Shown: positions 1 through 8,853, numbered from the stretch's first letter. The stretch is DNA of 64,000 nt from Coprobacter sp. (GCA_017462265.1 JAFTRN010000002.1:32097-96096); one strand, 5' to 3'. Translations and numbers: made by a program. Notes: a model not told the origin generated them from the sequence alone.

Positions 1-764
1 GGGTGTTTCCTCACACCTACGACGATATACGTGCATTGAAAGGGGTAGGCGACTATACGGCCGCCGCCATTGCCTCGTTTGCCTACGACCTGCCTCATGC
101 CGTGGTCGATGGCAACGTGTATAGGGTACTTTCGCGCCTTTTTGCCATCGACACGCCTATTGACAGCACCGCCGGAAAGCGCTTGTTTGCCGGCCTTGCC
201 GACGAACTGCTCGACCGCAAAAATCCGTCGCGTCACAATCAAGCCCTCATGGAACTCGGTGCATTACTGTGCCTGCCTCGTAACGCGCAGTGCGACACCT
301 GCCCGCTACTATCGTATTGTGAGGCCGCTGCGACCGGCAGGGCTAACGAGCTGCCTGTGAAAGCGGGCAAAACCGTCGTACGCCCGCGGTACTTCAATTA
401 TATCGTCATACAACACGAGGACCATACGTTCATACACCAACGCTGTGGTCGTGACATTTGGCGCAACCTCTACGAATACATCTTGATAGAGAGTGACAAA
501 GAATTGACTTTCGGTGAGTTACAGGAATGTGGCGAATATCGGGCACTATTGAGCGATGTAGGCGATATAACGATAGCCTTACCCGCTTACTCCTTACGAC
601 ACGTTTTGTCGCATCGCGTCATTCATGCCACATTTCACACCCTGCAAATAGTACGCGCCAACGATGCGCTATCGGCCTACCTGCGCGTGCCTCTCGATGC
701 CGTGGAGCGATACGCATTCGCCCGCCTCACGGGCCTTTACCACGAATATGTAGCAAGATTTTAA
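1..764 (+). CDS. mutY: A/G-specific adenine glycosylase MutY (5' end outside window)
   Basis: DNA repair glycosylase that removes adenine mispaired with 8-oxoguanine or guanine. The window opens inside the gene; about 253 C-terminal residues are present and the N-terminal part, which holds the catalytic Glu, is missing. Visible are the helix-hairpin-helix LKGVGDYTAAAIASFA, the catalytic-Asp segment VVDGNVYRVLSR directly after it, and the iron-sulfur cluster loop with Cys spacing C-x6-C-x2-C-x5-C (CLPRNAQCDTCPLLSYC). The remaining C-terminal part is the MutT-like 8-oxoG recognition domain. It converges on rsmD with only 6 bases between the two stops. The GTG at position 3 is an internal codon, not a start. 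Confidence 0.95.
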   Translation, partial: VFPHTYDDIRALKGVGDYTAAAIASFAYDLPHAVVDGNVYRVLSRLFAIDTPIDSTAGKRLFAGLADELLDRKNPSRHNQALMELGALLCLPRNAQCDTCPLLSYCEAAATGRANELPVKAGKTVVRPRYFNYIVIQHEDHTFIHQRCGRDIWRNLYEYILIESDKELTFGELQECGEYRALLSDVGDITIALPAYSLRHVLSHRVIHATFHTLQIVRANDALSAYLRVPLDAVERYAFARLTGLYHEYVARF

Positions 765-770
765 TCCGCT

Positions 771-1322
771 CTACTCCACATTTGTGTCGGGTAGGTGGAA
801 GAAGCTGAAATTCACACTGCCGTATGTGCGTTTCTGCTCGAAATGGGGCAGCGTAGAGAAATCGTAATTTTTTGAATGTTCGAGTATAAATATCGCGCCG
901 GGAGCCAATATGCCCGAGTTGAGCACCAAGGGCGCCACCTCGGCAAAGTTGGGCAAGTCATAGGGAGGGTCGGCAAAAACAAAATTGTATTTCTCTCGAC
1001 AGGCCGGCACGAAACGGAACACATCGCCCTTGATAGGCATCATTTCTTTCGCTCCTAATTGCGTAGCGACTTTGCGGATAAAATTATACTGCACCGGATA
1101 GTTCTCGACCGACACCACACGGGCGCAACCACGCGAGGCAAGTTCGAAGCTCACGGCACCGGTACCGGCAAAAAGGTCGAGTGCCTTCATACCCTCAAAG
1201 TCTATCATATTCTGCAATACATTGAACAGATTTTCACGGGCGAAATCGGTCGTAGGACGAGCTTTTATATTGGTCGGCACGTCAAATCGGCGACGGCCGT
1301 ATTTCCCACTTATAATGCGCAT
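771..1322 (-). CDS. rsmD: 16S rRNA (guanine(966)-N(2))-methyltransferase RsmD
   Basis: Class I SAM methyltransferase that modifies G966 of 16S rRNA during 30S assembly. The 183-residue length is normal for the family. The N-terminus RIISGKYGRRRF and RPTTDFARENLFNVL are family signatures; SAM-binding motif I is LDLFAGTG at residues 48-55 and the catalytic DPPY lies at 118-121. It starts inside the end of the upstream DUF3822 gene (13-base overlap), so the two are very likely cotranscribed, a pairing common in Bacteroidota. Confidence 0.95.
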   Translation of the reverse strand: MRIISGKYGRRRFDVPTNIKARPTTDFARENLFNVLQNMIDFEGMKALDLFAGTGAVSFELASRGCARVVSVENYPVQYNFIRKVATQLGAKEMMPIKGDVFRFVPACREKYNFVFADPPYDLPNFAEVAPLVLNSGILAPGAIFILEHSKNYDFSTLPHFEQKRTYGSVNFSFFHLPDTNVE

Positions 1323-2128
1323 AATGGTATGGTTATGAGTTCAAACGGTGCATCAATCGTATCTTTTCCTATACGGAACAGTTGCGACGGGAAGGGATAG
1401 GGCAACACCGACTGCACATATTCCTGCAACATAGGGGTGAGCGACTGGCGCAAGGCTTTATCACCCACCATGTATATGCGGTCGCGCACCTGGTCGAGGC
1501 TCAGTTGCTTATATATCTGCAATGTAAAGTATGCCGCATCTTCGGGCGTCGATACCGCGAAGGTATTGGCCAGCAGTAATCGTCCCTGCTTAAACACCAC
1601 CACATCGAGACGTTTCTCTCGCAAATGCAGATACACCTTGGCCTCATTCCCGTTGCGACTATGCTGGGCAAAGTATTCACAAAGCGATGTCAGCGGGTGC
1701 AATATCAACGGATTGGAAAATGTACGACACAAAAAAGCATACAGCTCGTGATCGATACCGAATAGCGAGTAGGTTCGGTTTATCTGCAACCGATTCTCGA
1801 CCACATAATCGGTATGCCCGGGAAAACAGTAATCGTAATAGGCCGGTCGCTCACTCTCTTGCGGCTCGATGTTCTCGGGCACAAAGGTGAAGCGCGTCGT
1901 ATCGACCAAAACGTAGGTACGGGCATATTCTTGCAATAGCAACGGGTTTTCATACACGAGATCTTTTATCGTTTCCAACGAGAATGTATCGCGAGCCTCA
2001 GCCACTATCGATACCCCTTGATAGGTATCGTCTTCGAGCGGATTGTAGGTCGCAAAATATATCCCGCCACGGAATATTTTCACCAGCAGATGCAGATTGG
2101 CCGTAGATATAGTATCGTTTGTTTCCAT
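1310..2128 (-). CDS. DUF3822 family protein
   Basis: A cytoplasmic protein of about 272 residues with no signal peptide, matching the DUF3822 family of Bacteroidota by sequence feel and by its constant position before rsmD. Segments such as VYLHLREKRLDVVVFKQGRLLLANTF look like the beta-strand/phosphate-loop pattern of actin-like folds; the function is unknown. I chose the Met at 2128 over the more upstream in-frame Met at 2167 because a good -7 box (2149-2156) lies between them, which would leave the longer form upstream of the transcription start. Overlaps rsmD by 13 bases. Confidence 0.8.
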   Translation of the reverse strand: METNDTISTANLHLLVKIFRGGIYFATYNPLEDDTYQGVSIVAEARDTFSLETIKDLVYENPLLLQEYARTYVLVDTTRFTFVPENIEPQESERPAYYDYCFPGHTDYVVENRLQINRTYSLFGIDHELYAFLCRTFSNPLILHPLTSLCEYFAQHSRNGNEAKVYLHLREKRLDVVVFKQGRLLLANTFAVSTPEDAAYFTLQIYKQLSLDQVRDRIYMVGDKALRQSLTPMLQEYVQSVLPYPFPSQLFRIGKDTIDAPFELITIPLCAL

Positions 2129-2148
2129 AGAAATGTTCGTTCTGTGTA

Positions 2149-2156
2149 CAAAGATA
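2149..2156 (-). promoter_or_regulatory. -7 box of the DUF3822-rsmD operon
   Basis: Reverse strand reads TATCTTTG, an exact fit to the Bacteroidota -7 consensus TAnnTTTG, about 20 bases before the ATG at 2128. No clear -33 element was seen. It is divergent from the promoter at 2220-2227. Confidence 0.65.
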
Positions 2157-2219
2157 ATTACAAACAAGTAATTTTTTTGAATTTTATTTCAAGAAAATGT
2201 GCTCAGCCACTAATTTTAC

Positions 2220-2227
2220 TATATTTG
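2220..2227 (+). promoter_or_regulatory. -7 box of the iron-sulfur/Tat gene run
   Basis: TATATTTG fits TAnnTTTG exactly and sits 20 bases before the ATG at 2248. The following genes to tatC are tightly spaced, so this may serve the whole run. The -33 element is not evident. Confidence 0.65.
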
Positions 2228-2247
2228 TACCTTGATAATTACACACT

Positions 2248-3723
2248 ATGCTACGAAAAATACGAATACTGCTTGCTGCCTTGTTGTGGGCAGGAATCAC
2301 GCTGTTGTTTCTTGACTTTACCGGAACATTACACCGCTGGCTCGGTTGGCTGGCACAAATACAACTATTACCCGCCATACTCGCATTGAATGTAGGCGTG
2401 GTTGTCGCCTTGCTACTCCTCACTCTGTTGTTTGGACGGGTATATTGCTCCATTATCTGCCCGTTGGGAATATTTCAAGACATTTTAGGATTTTTCGGGC
2501 GTAAAAGCCAGAAAAATCGTTACAGCTATTCGCCTGCGAAAAAATGGTTGCGCCTCATCGTGCTTATCGTGTTTGTAGTTCTATTACTATCGGGCCTCAA
2601 CGCCATAGCCTCACTCATTGCTCCATACAGCGCTTACGGACGTATAGTGCAAAACATCTTTGCCCCGATATATCAATGGGGCAACAACTTGCTGGCCTAC
2701 CTTGCCGAGAGAATAGACAGCTATGCCTTTTATGAGACCGAGGTGTGGCTACGCGGTGTGCCCACGTTCCTTATCGCCCTCATCACTTTCGTGGTAATAG
2801 GCCTGCTTGCTTGGCGCAATGGTCGCACCTATTGCAACACGATATGTCCCGTGGGTACGGTATTGGGGGGGCTTGCCAGATACTCGCTTTTCAAGCCAGT
2901 AATCGATACCGAGGCCTGTAAGAAATGTAATCTGTGCGCCCGAAACTGCAAAAGCGCCTGCATCGACGTAGAGCACCAAGCCATCGATTACAGCCGTTGC
3001 GTGGCTTGTATGGATTGTATAGGGATATGCAACAAGGGGGCCATATCGTACACCCATCGACGGAAAGCATATGCGCCACGACCGGGGAGCGAAGGTATCG
3101 ACCGACGGAAGTTTCTATCACTCGGCGCACTCCTCACACTGACCTCTGTCGTAAAGGCGCAAGAGAAAAAGGTCGATGGCGGATTGGCTGTCATTACCGA
3201 CAAAAAAATACCCACTCGCCACACCCCGATAGTTCCGCCCGGCGCACAAAGTCTGCGTAATATGGCCTCCCACTGCACCGGTTGCCAATTGTGTGTATCG
3301 GCCTGTCCCAACGGTGTGTTGCGCCCAAGCGACGCACTCTCCACGCTCATGCAACCGCACTCGTCATACGAGCGAGGATATTGTCGCCCCGAGTGCACCA
3401 AATGTTCGGAAGTGTGCCCCACAGGTGCCATACGCCTCATCGATACCGCCGAGAAATCAGCCACACAAATAGGACATGCCGTATGGATAAAGGAAAATTG
3501 TATTCCGCTGACAGTCGGCGACAAATGTGGTAATTGTGCTCGCCATTGCCCCACCGGTGCCATTGCAATGGTAGAGTCTGTAGCCGGAGATCGTCGCGCC
3601 CCCAAGGTACCTATTATCAACGTAGAAAAATGTATCGGTTGCGGGGCTTGTGAAAATCTATGTCCGGCACGGCCATTCAGCGCCATCTATGTCGAAGGTC
3701 ACGAACAGCATCGTACAATATAA
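2248..3723 (+). CDS. Membrane polyferredoxin, NapH-like plus NapG-like fusion with internal Tat signal
   Basis: A 491-residue membrane iron-sulfur protein likely to carry electrons from quinol to periplasmic redox enzymes. Residues 1-210 are NapH/RdxA-like: hydrophobic segments near 5-23, 42-63, 101-125 and 173-190, with CSIICPLG (67-74) and CNTICPVG (196-203). Residues 224-265 form a double 4Fe-4S ferredoxin (CKKCNLC, CVACMDC). Then comes DRRKFL at 285-290 followed by a hydrophobic stretch and VKAQ, which is a twin-arginine signal inside the protein, and then a second polyferredoxin region (CTGCQLC 343-349, CTKCSEVC, CGNCARHC, CIGCGAC 462-468) like NapG. The gene precedes a Tat-type reductase and tatAC. 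The electron acceptor cannot be told from sequence. Confidence 0.85.
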   Translation: MLRKIRILLAALLWAGITLLFLDFTGTLHRWLGWLAQIQLLPAILALNVGVVVALLLLTLLFGRVYCSIICPLGIFQDILGFFGRKSQKNRYSYSPAKKWLRLIVLIVFVVLLLSGLNAIASLIAPYSAYGRIVQNIFAPIYQWGNNLLAYLAERIDSYAFYETEVWLRGVPTFLIALITFVVIGLLAWRNGRTYCNTICPVGTVLGGLARYSLFKPVIDTEACKKCNLCARNCKSACIDVEHQAIDYSRCVACMDCIGICNKGAISYTHRRKAYAPRPGSEGIDRRKFLSLGALLTLTSVVKAQEKKVDGGLAVITDKKIPTRHTPIVPPGAQSLRNMASHCTGCQLCVSACPNGVLRPSDALSTLMQPHSSYERGYCRPECTKCSEVCPTGAIRLIDTAEKSATQIGHAVWIKENCIPLTVGDKCGNCARHCPTGAIAMVESVAGDRRAPKVPIINVEKCIGCGACENLCPARPFSAIYVEGHEQHRTI

Positions 3724-3743
3724 CCAACGAAAGTCTCAATTCT

Positions 3744-5141
3744 ATGGATAATAAAAATATCAATCGTCGAGAATTTCTGAAACGTTTCGGCCTCGGTATC
3801 GCCGCTACCTCGGCTGCCATGGCCGGCTGCAGTGACAACACTAAGCCGCTATCGGCCGACACTCTCACACTTGCCGAATTACCCCCCGGACAGATGAGCT
3901 ACCGTACCTGTCCCTCTACAGGCGACAAGGTATCGTTGCTGGGATATGGCTGTATGCGTTGGCCCGAGAAAAAAGATGAGAACGGCAATACCATCATCGA
4001 CCAAGAAATGGTAAACCGCCTCGTAGATGTAGCCATGGCTTATGGTGTAAACTATTTCGACACATCGCCTGCGTATTGTCGCGGGAAATCGGAAGAAGCG
4101 ACTGGTATAGCCCTGGCTCGACATCCGAGAAACTCCTATTTCATTGCCACCAAGCTATCTAACTTCGCCCCAAGCACATGGAGCCGTGAGGAGTCGCTGA
4201 AGATGTACCACAACTCATTCAAAGAGTTACAAGTGGAGTATATCGACTATATGCTGTTGCATGGCGTAGGTATGGGCAAAGGCATAGAGGAATTGAACAG
4301 CCGATATATCGACAACGGCATACTCGATTTCCTGCTCGAAGAGCGAGAAAAGGGGCATATCCGCAACCTCGGATTCTCATACCACGGCGACATCAAAGTA
4401 TTTGACTATCTGCTATCCAAGCACGATATATACAAATGGGATTTCGTACAGATACAGCTCAACTATGTCGATTGGAAGCATGCCAAGGAGGTAAACCGGC
4501 GCAACACCGATGCCGAATACCTCTATACCGAGTTGGAGAAGCGCGGTATTCCCGCCATCATCATGGAACCGCTGTTGGGCGGGCGACTATCGAAGGTACA
4601 CGACCACATCGCCACCAAACTGCGCCAGCGCGAGCCGGCCAACAGCGTAGCATCGTGGGCATTCCGCTTTGCCGGCACCCCCGAGGGGGTACTCACCGTA
4701 CTGAGTGGTATGACCTATATGGAGCACCTCGAAGACAACCTGCGCACATACAGCCCGCTCGTACCGCTGTCCGACGACGAGAAAGCCTTTCTCGAAGAGA
4801 CCGCGCAAGCCCTATTGCGATACCCCACCATACCCTGTAACGACTGCAAATACTGTATGCCGTGCCCCTACGGGCTCGATATACCGGGCATATTACTACA
4901 CTTCAACAAATGCATCAACGAAGGGAAAATGCCCTCATCGTCGCAAGATAGCAACTATCGCAAAGCACGTCGGGCGTTCCTCATAGGCTACGATCGTTCC
5001 GTACCTCGCTTGCGACAGGCCGACCGATGTATAGGGTGTGATCATTGCATACCGCACTGCCCGCAAAATATCAGAATCCCACGTGAAATGCAACGAATCA
5101 ACAATTTCGTAGAATTATTGAAGCAAGGGAAAGAGTTCTAA
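3744..5141 (+). CDS. Tat-exported aldo/keto reductase with C-terminal ferredoxin domain
   Basis: A 465-residue protein starting with a twin-arginine signal (RREFLKRFGLG, then a hydrophobic stretch ending AAMAGCSD, which could also be lipidated). The middle is an aldo/keto reductase barrel: GYGCMRWP, YFDTSPAYCRGKSEE, DYMLLHGVG and IIMEPLLGG are typical. The C-terminus carries cysteine clusters CNDCKYCMPCP (about 365-375) and CIGCDHCIPHCP (about 429-440), a two 4Fe-4S ferredoxin. Substrate unknown. The Met at 3744 was chosen because it starts the Tat signal; an in-frame Met at 3660 lies within the preceding gene. It starts 20 bases after the NapH/NapG-like gene, its probable electron partner. 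Confidence 0.85.
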   Translation: MDNKNINRREFLKRFGLGIAATSAAMAGCSDNTKPLSADTLTLAELPPGQMSYRTCPSTGDKVSLLGYGCMRWPEKKDENGNTIIDQEMVNRLVDVAMAYGVNYFDTSPAYCRGKSEEATGIALARHPRNSYFIATKLSNFAPSTWSREESLKMYHNSFKELQVEYIDYMLLHGVGMGKGIEELNSRYIDNGILDFLLEEREKGHIRNLGFSYHGDIKVFDYLLSKHDIYKWDFVQIQLNYVDWKHAKEVNRRNTDAEYLYTELEKRGIPAIIMEPLLGGRLSKVHDHIATKLRQREPANSVASWAFRFAGTPEGVLTVLSGMTYMEHLEDNLRTYSPLVPLSDDEKAFLEETAQALLRYPTIPCNDCKYCMPCPYGLDIPGILLHFNKCINEGKMPSSSQDSNYRKARRAFLIGYDRSVPRLRQADRCIGCDHCIPHCPQNIRIPREMQRINNFVELLKQGKEF

Positions 5142-5155
5142 CCTCATCGTGAATC

Positions 5156-5593
5156 ATGAATATAAAACGATTTACCACCGAGCAGAAAGATACCCTCATC
5201 AAGTTGTTACATGATGGTGAGCACTCTTGTGTCGTAGGTAGCACCTCGGGCGATATATACACGTTCGACCGAAGAGGAGTAAAAGATCTATACGAGCTCC
5301 TATGCAACCGGCCCGAGATATTACACCATGCTTTCATCGCCGACAAGGTGGTAGGCAAAGGAGCCGCGGCAATAATCTGTGCCGGCAGTGTGCAAGAGAT
5401 ATACACCGATGTCATAAGCCAATCGGCCGAGGCACTTCTGTGTGACCACGGCGTGATTGTACAATATGGTCAACGCGTACCCCACATTATCAATCGGGCC
5501 GGGACCGACATTTGTCCGGTCGAGAAGCTTTGTGCCGAGTGCGGGACGCCTGCCGAATGTGTGAAACAAATTTCTCTATTTTTACAAAAATAA
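5156..5593 (+). CDS. DUF1893 family protein
   Basis: 145 residues, cytoplasmic, no signal peptide. It matches the DUF1893 family, with the family's opening pattern around LLHDGEHSCVV and a run rich in small residues, KGAAAIICAGSVQEIYTDVIS. Cysteines occur at the end in a CPVEKLCAECGTPAEC arrangement that might bind metal. Function unknown. It lies 14 bases after the aldo/keto reductase gene and 10 before the ECF-like gene, suggesting cotranscription. Confidence 0.75.
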   Translation: MNIKRFTTEQKDTLIKLLHDGEHSCVVGSTSGDIYTFDRRGVKDLYELLCNRPEILHHAFIADKVVGKGAAAIICAGSVQEIYTDVISQSAEALLCDHGVIVQYGQRVPHIINRAGTDICPVEKLCAECGTPAECVKQISLFLQK

Positions 5594-5603
5594 CAAAAAC
5601 GCT

Positions 5604-6113
5604 ATGCAAACTTCCACAAAATTATATTCTCTCGAATATTCCGACCTGAAAACCTACACCACCGCGATACTGTTCGTCATAGGCAATATCGTTCTACCCC
5701 AATTATGCCACCTCATACCCCAAGGCGGACTGACGTGGCTCCCCATCTACTTTTTCACCCTCATCGGGGCCTATAAATACGGGTGGCGAGTAGGCTTGCT
5801 TACCGCTACGTTGTCGCCCATAGTCAACTCCCTGCTATTCGGTATGCCGGCAACGGATATGCTCCCCATAATACTATTCAAGTCTATCATTCTGGCACTG
5901 ACGGCAAGCTATTGCGCACATCGTTACAAAAGAGTATCTTTGCTACTGTTTTGTGGAGTAATATGCACCTATCAAGCCATAGGTGCTCTTGGTGAATGGG
6001 CCATTACCGGCAGCCTATCAAGAGCCTTACAAGATATCAAAATCGGCACACCGGGATTATTACTGCAACTCTTCGGTGGTTGGGCCTTTGTAAAATACAT
6101 AATCAAGAAATAA
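5604..6113 (+). CDS. ECF transporter S-component-like membrane protein
   Basis: 169 residues with about five hydrophobic segments and a short polar N-terminus. The pattern LPIYFFTLIGAYKYGWRVGLLTATLSP with a following GMP loop resembles substrate-binding S components of energy-coupling-factor transporters, which bind vitamins or metal complexes. The substrate cannot be inferred, and no ECF ATPase or T component is in this window. It ends one base before tatA. The alternative is a generic small membrane protein of unknown function. Confidence 0.65.
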   Translation: MQTSTKLYSLEYSDLKTYTTAILFVIGNIVLPQLCHLIPQGGLTWLPIYFFTLIGAYKYGWRVGLLTATLSPIVNSLLFGMPATDMLPIILFKSIILALTASYCAHRYKRVSLLLFCGVICTYQAIGALGEWAITGSLSRALQDIKIGTPGLLLQLFGGWAFVKYIIKK

Positions 6114-6114
6114 T

Positions 6115-6315
6115 ATGTCGAAGCTTTTGTTTATCGGAGGTATAGGCCTCCAAGAGATACTGATTATTGCCCTTGTGATACTATTGCTGTTCGGTGGTCG
6201 CAAGATACCCGAACTGATGAAAGGGATCGGTAAGGGAGTGCGCTCATTCAAAGAGGGCATGAACGGTGTAGATGACGCCCACCAAACCAAAGAGGACGAA
6301 GAGAGCAAAGAATGA
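6115..6315 (+). CDS. tatA: Sec-independent translocase subunit TatA
   Basis: 66-residue pore-forming subunit of the twin-arginine translocase. One N-terminal transmembrane helix (LQEILIIALVILLLFGG) is followed by the hallmark FGGRKIPELMKGIGKG amphipathic helix and an acidic, polar tail. Its stop overlaps the tatC start by 4 bases (ATGA), indicating translational coupling. No tatB is present, as expected for a minimal TatAC system. Confidence 0.95.
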   Translation: MSKLLFIGGIGLQEILIIALVILLLFGGRKIPELMKGIGKGVRSFKEGMNGVDDAHQTKEDEESKE

Positions 6316-7118
6316 AACCCGAGGGTGAGGCTCAATCTTTTTGGGACCATTTAGACGAGTTGCGGACAGCGGTTATCAAATGCGTTGTCGCCACGCTTGT
6401 GTGCGCCATCGTGACATTCCTCTTCAAAGACATTCTGTTTACGATCATTCTCGCGCCCAAAGACGCTACCTTCATCACCTATCGGCTGTTGGGCCAAGCT
6501 ATCGGTAACGACCACCACATACTGCACGACGCTCCCGTAGAACTTATCAACACCGGTCTTGCCCGCCAATTTATTGTGCATGTAAAAGCAGCACTTTGCA
6601 CCGGGATAATATGCGCGTCGCCCTACATACTATATCAGCTGTTCCGTTTCGTATCGCCGGCCCTATACAGCAATGAACGCCTCTATGTGGTGCGAGGTGT
6701 AGGCTACAGTTATCTGCTGTTCGCACTCGGTATGGCGGTATGCTACTTTCTGATATTTCCGCTCACCTTCCGATTTTTGGGCACATACCAGGTGAGCCAC
6801 GATGTTGTGAACATGATAAGCCTCGACTCCTATATATCGACACTGATGACCATGTCGTTGGCCATGGGTATTGTATTCGAAATCCCCGTTCTATGCCTGC
6901 TCTTTGCTCACCTCGGGTTACTATCTGCCTCATTTATGCGCCAATATCGCAGGCACACATTGGTAATAATACTCATTCTGGCTGCCATCATCACTCCCAC
7001 GTCGGACCTATTCACGCTGACAATCGTATCGCTGCCCATGTATATACTCTACGAATTAAGTATCTGTATCGTGTGTCACATCGAGAATAAACGCAAAAAA
7101 CGATCTCTAACTCCGTGA
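6312..7118 (+). CDS. tatC: Sec-independent translocase subunit TatC
   Basis: 268-residue receptor subunit of the Tat translocase. The N-terminus has FWDHLDELR, the conserved signal-peptide-binding segment, followed by six predicted transmembrane helices; FIVHVKAALCTG and the late region ITPTSDLFT also fit TatC. Starts within the tatA stop. The two upstream iron-sulfur proteins carry twin-arginine motifs, so the translocase sits beside plausible substrates. Confidence 0.95.
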   Translation: MKPEGEAQSFWDHLDELRTAVIKCVVATLVCAIVTFLFKDILFTIILAPKDATFITYRLLGQAIGNDHHILHDAPVELINTGLARQFIVHVKAALCTGIICASPYILYQLFRFVSPALYSNERLYVVRGVGYSYLLFALGMAVCYFLIFPLTFRFLGTYQVSHDVVNMISLDSYISTLMTMSLAMGIVFEIPVLCLLFAHLGLLSASFMRQYRRHTLVIILILAAIITPTSDLFTLTIVSLPMYILYELSICIVCHIENKRKKRSLTP

Positions 7119-7135
7119 TATATCGATTAAATATC

Positions 7136-7143
7136 TACTTTTG
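7136..7143 (+). promoter_or_regulatory. -7 box before the M64-type peptidase
   Basis: TACTTTTG fits TAnnTTTG, 31 bases before the ATG at 7175. No recognisable -33 element. Confidence 0.5.
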
Positions 7144-7174
7144 CAAAATCTTTCGATACATTCTAAAAACAACA

Positions 7175-8779
7175 ATGAAAGCCCTACTCCATTCTCGAAT
7201 TGCAGCCTACATTGCACTTTCGATATTTATTCTGAGCGGTATGGTATCGTGTTCCGACGATGATTATACCGACGACCTGCTCGTGATATGCCCCGTCGTT
7301 CCACAAGACAGTGTACTGATTGCCGACGAAAATCTGCGCGAGGCCCTACTCACCCTGCTGAATACCGACTCGCTGACGGCCGGAAATCTGGCGACTATCA
7401 CCAGCCTCACGCTGAAATCGAAAAACTACTCCACACTCGAAGGTATTTCACACTTGGTAAACCTTGACTCCCTCACCATTGACAACAATAAGCAGAAGGG
7501 GTTTATCGACTTCCCGGCCGAAATAGCCGATATGCGAAATCTGACCTACCTAAAAGCCTCGCGGGTATTCAAAGGTACGCTTCCCGATTCCCTATCGGGC
7601 TTCACCTATTTTGCCACAGCCGAATGTCGCCTCACAGGAAACATACCGCCCCGACTGATGAATCTCGACGCTGAACGTATATACCTCGGCATCAAGAGTT
7701 CACGATTTACAGGTATGCCGGTCGATATATGGCGCAGACTATGTATCGATACCGAGAAATATCAGCTGACCAACAGTGTGGCGCCACAGGCCGACGGATA
7801 CTTCCTCACACTCTACGATCCCGACAGCCTTACCAACAATACCTATCGGGAAAATGGCGATTTCGAGCTATATCAGACACACAGCAAGGGAAATGGTATC
7901 AATATGTTTATATTGTGCGACGGATTCGACCGCTCTTGCAACGCCATCAACGGCATTGCCGAGAAGGTAATGAAACTCAGCGTAGAGCAGATGTTTGCCA
8001 TAAACCCCATGAACAATTTGCGCGACTATTTCGATATATATCTGCTGTATGTGGAGTCGCCCGAGAAGGGAATGACCTACTCTACCGACTGGTGTGCAAC
8101 GTACGAAAACAAGGTAGAGACCTACTTCAATACTCACCAGCCCAACCTGGCCAACCGCTACTACCTTTGCGACACTCCCCGTATCATGGAATATATCGAG
8201 GAAAACACCGGATTATCACCCTTTGGTGGCGTGGTGATGCTCATCGCGCATAACCTGATACACGGAGGCTCGGCCGGTATGGAATATGTACACAACCGCA
8301 CCTCGTTCAGCGTATCGACCATCGAAACGCAATTTGCCAAGACCATTTGGCACGAAAGCGTGGGACACTCCATCGGTTGGCTGGCCGACGAATATGTAGA
8401 GAATGGTAACAACTCGGCCATACCCGATGATACAAAAAATTGGTATATCGACGAGTTTGACCGATACGACTATGGTCGCAATATTGCCTATACCAACGAT
8501 AACACTGCTGTATGGTGGAGCGATTTCATTGGCGACGAGCGATATGCCGATGAGGAGATCGGTTGCTACGAAGGGGCGCACTATTATTCCAAAGGGGTGT
8601 GGCGCGCCACGGAAAACAGCATCATGCGCACCTACGACCGCGACCAGACATTCAATGCGCCATGCCGGGCCATCATTTGGAAAGAGATAATGACTCGAGC
8701 CCTCGGCGATGAATTTACCTACGACTACGAAGATTTCGTAAAATTTGATATGCAGGACCGCTACTACCCATTGCAGTAA
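7175..8779 (+). CDS. M64-family (IgA peptidase-like) metallopeptidase lipoprotein with leucine-rich repeats
   Basis: 534-residue lipoprotein; the signal peptide ends in a lipobox at SGMVSC (Cys26), so it is probably surface or outer-membrane anchored. Residues of about 45-190 contain irregular leucine-rich repeats (LVNLDSLTIDNN, MRNLTYLKAS). The catalytic part has NMFILCDGFD and the zinc motif HESVGHSIGWLADEY beginning at His393, resembling the M64 motif HE...GHs.g.LaDEY, with one residue more than a strict HExxH. M64 peptidases include an IgA protease; the substrate here is unknown. The start at 7175 was chosen because it begins the signal peptide; the longer frame from 7115 overlaps tatC and precedes the promoter. 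Confidence 0.8.
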   Translation: MKALLHSRIAAYIALSIFILSGMVSCSDDDYTDDLLVICPVVPQDSVLIADENLREALLTLLNTDSLTAGNLATITSLTLKSKNYSTLEGISHLVNLDSLTIDNNKQKGFIDFPAEIADMRNLTYLKASRVFKGTLPDSLSGFTYFATAECRLTGNIPPRLMNLDAERIYLGIKSSRFTGMPVDIWRRLCIDTEKYQLTNSVAPQADGYFLTLYDPDSLTNNTYRENGDFELYQTHSKGNGINMFILCDGFDRSCNAINGIAEKVMKLSVEQMFAINPMNNLRDYFDIYLLYVESPEKGMTYSTDWCATYENKVETYFNTHQPNLANRYYLCDTPRIMEYIEENTGLSPFGGVVMLIAHNLIHGGSAGMEYVHNRTSFSVSTIETQFAKTIWHESVGHSIGWLADEYVENGNNSAIPDDTKNWYIDEFDRYDYGRNIAYTNDNTAVWWSDFIGDERYADEEIGCYEGAHYYSKGVWRATENSIMRTYDRDQTFNAPCRAIIWKEIMTRALGDEFTYDYEDFVKFDMQDRYYPLQ

Positions 8780-8809
8780 TACATCACAAAAAAGGAGGTT
8801 CTTAAATAT

Positions 8810-8851
8810 ATCGAGCAGATTGAGGAGTATGAGACCTCAAATCTGCTCGAT
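8810..8851. terminator. Bidirectional terminator hairpin between convergent genes
   Basis: A 16-17-bp stem (ATCGAGCAGATT-GAGG against CCTCAAATCTGCTCGAT, one bulged base) with a 9-base loop lies between the peptidase and ATPase stops. T-rich sequence follows on the + strand. Confidence 0.8.
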
Positions 8852-8853
8852 TC

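Noticed and set aside
3..20. GTG at the window start as the start codon of mutY
   Set aside because: The family has about 100 residues before this point; the gene simply begins outside the window.
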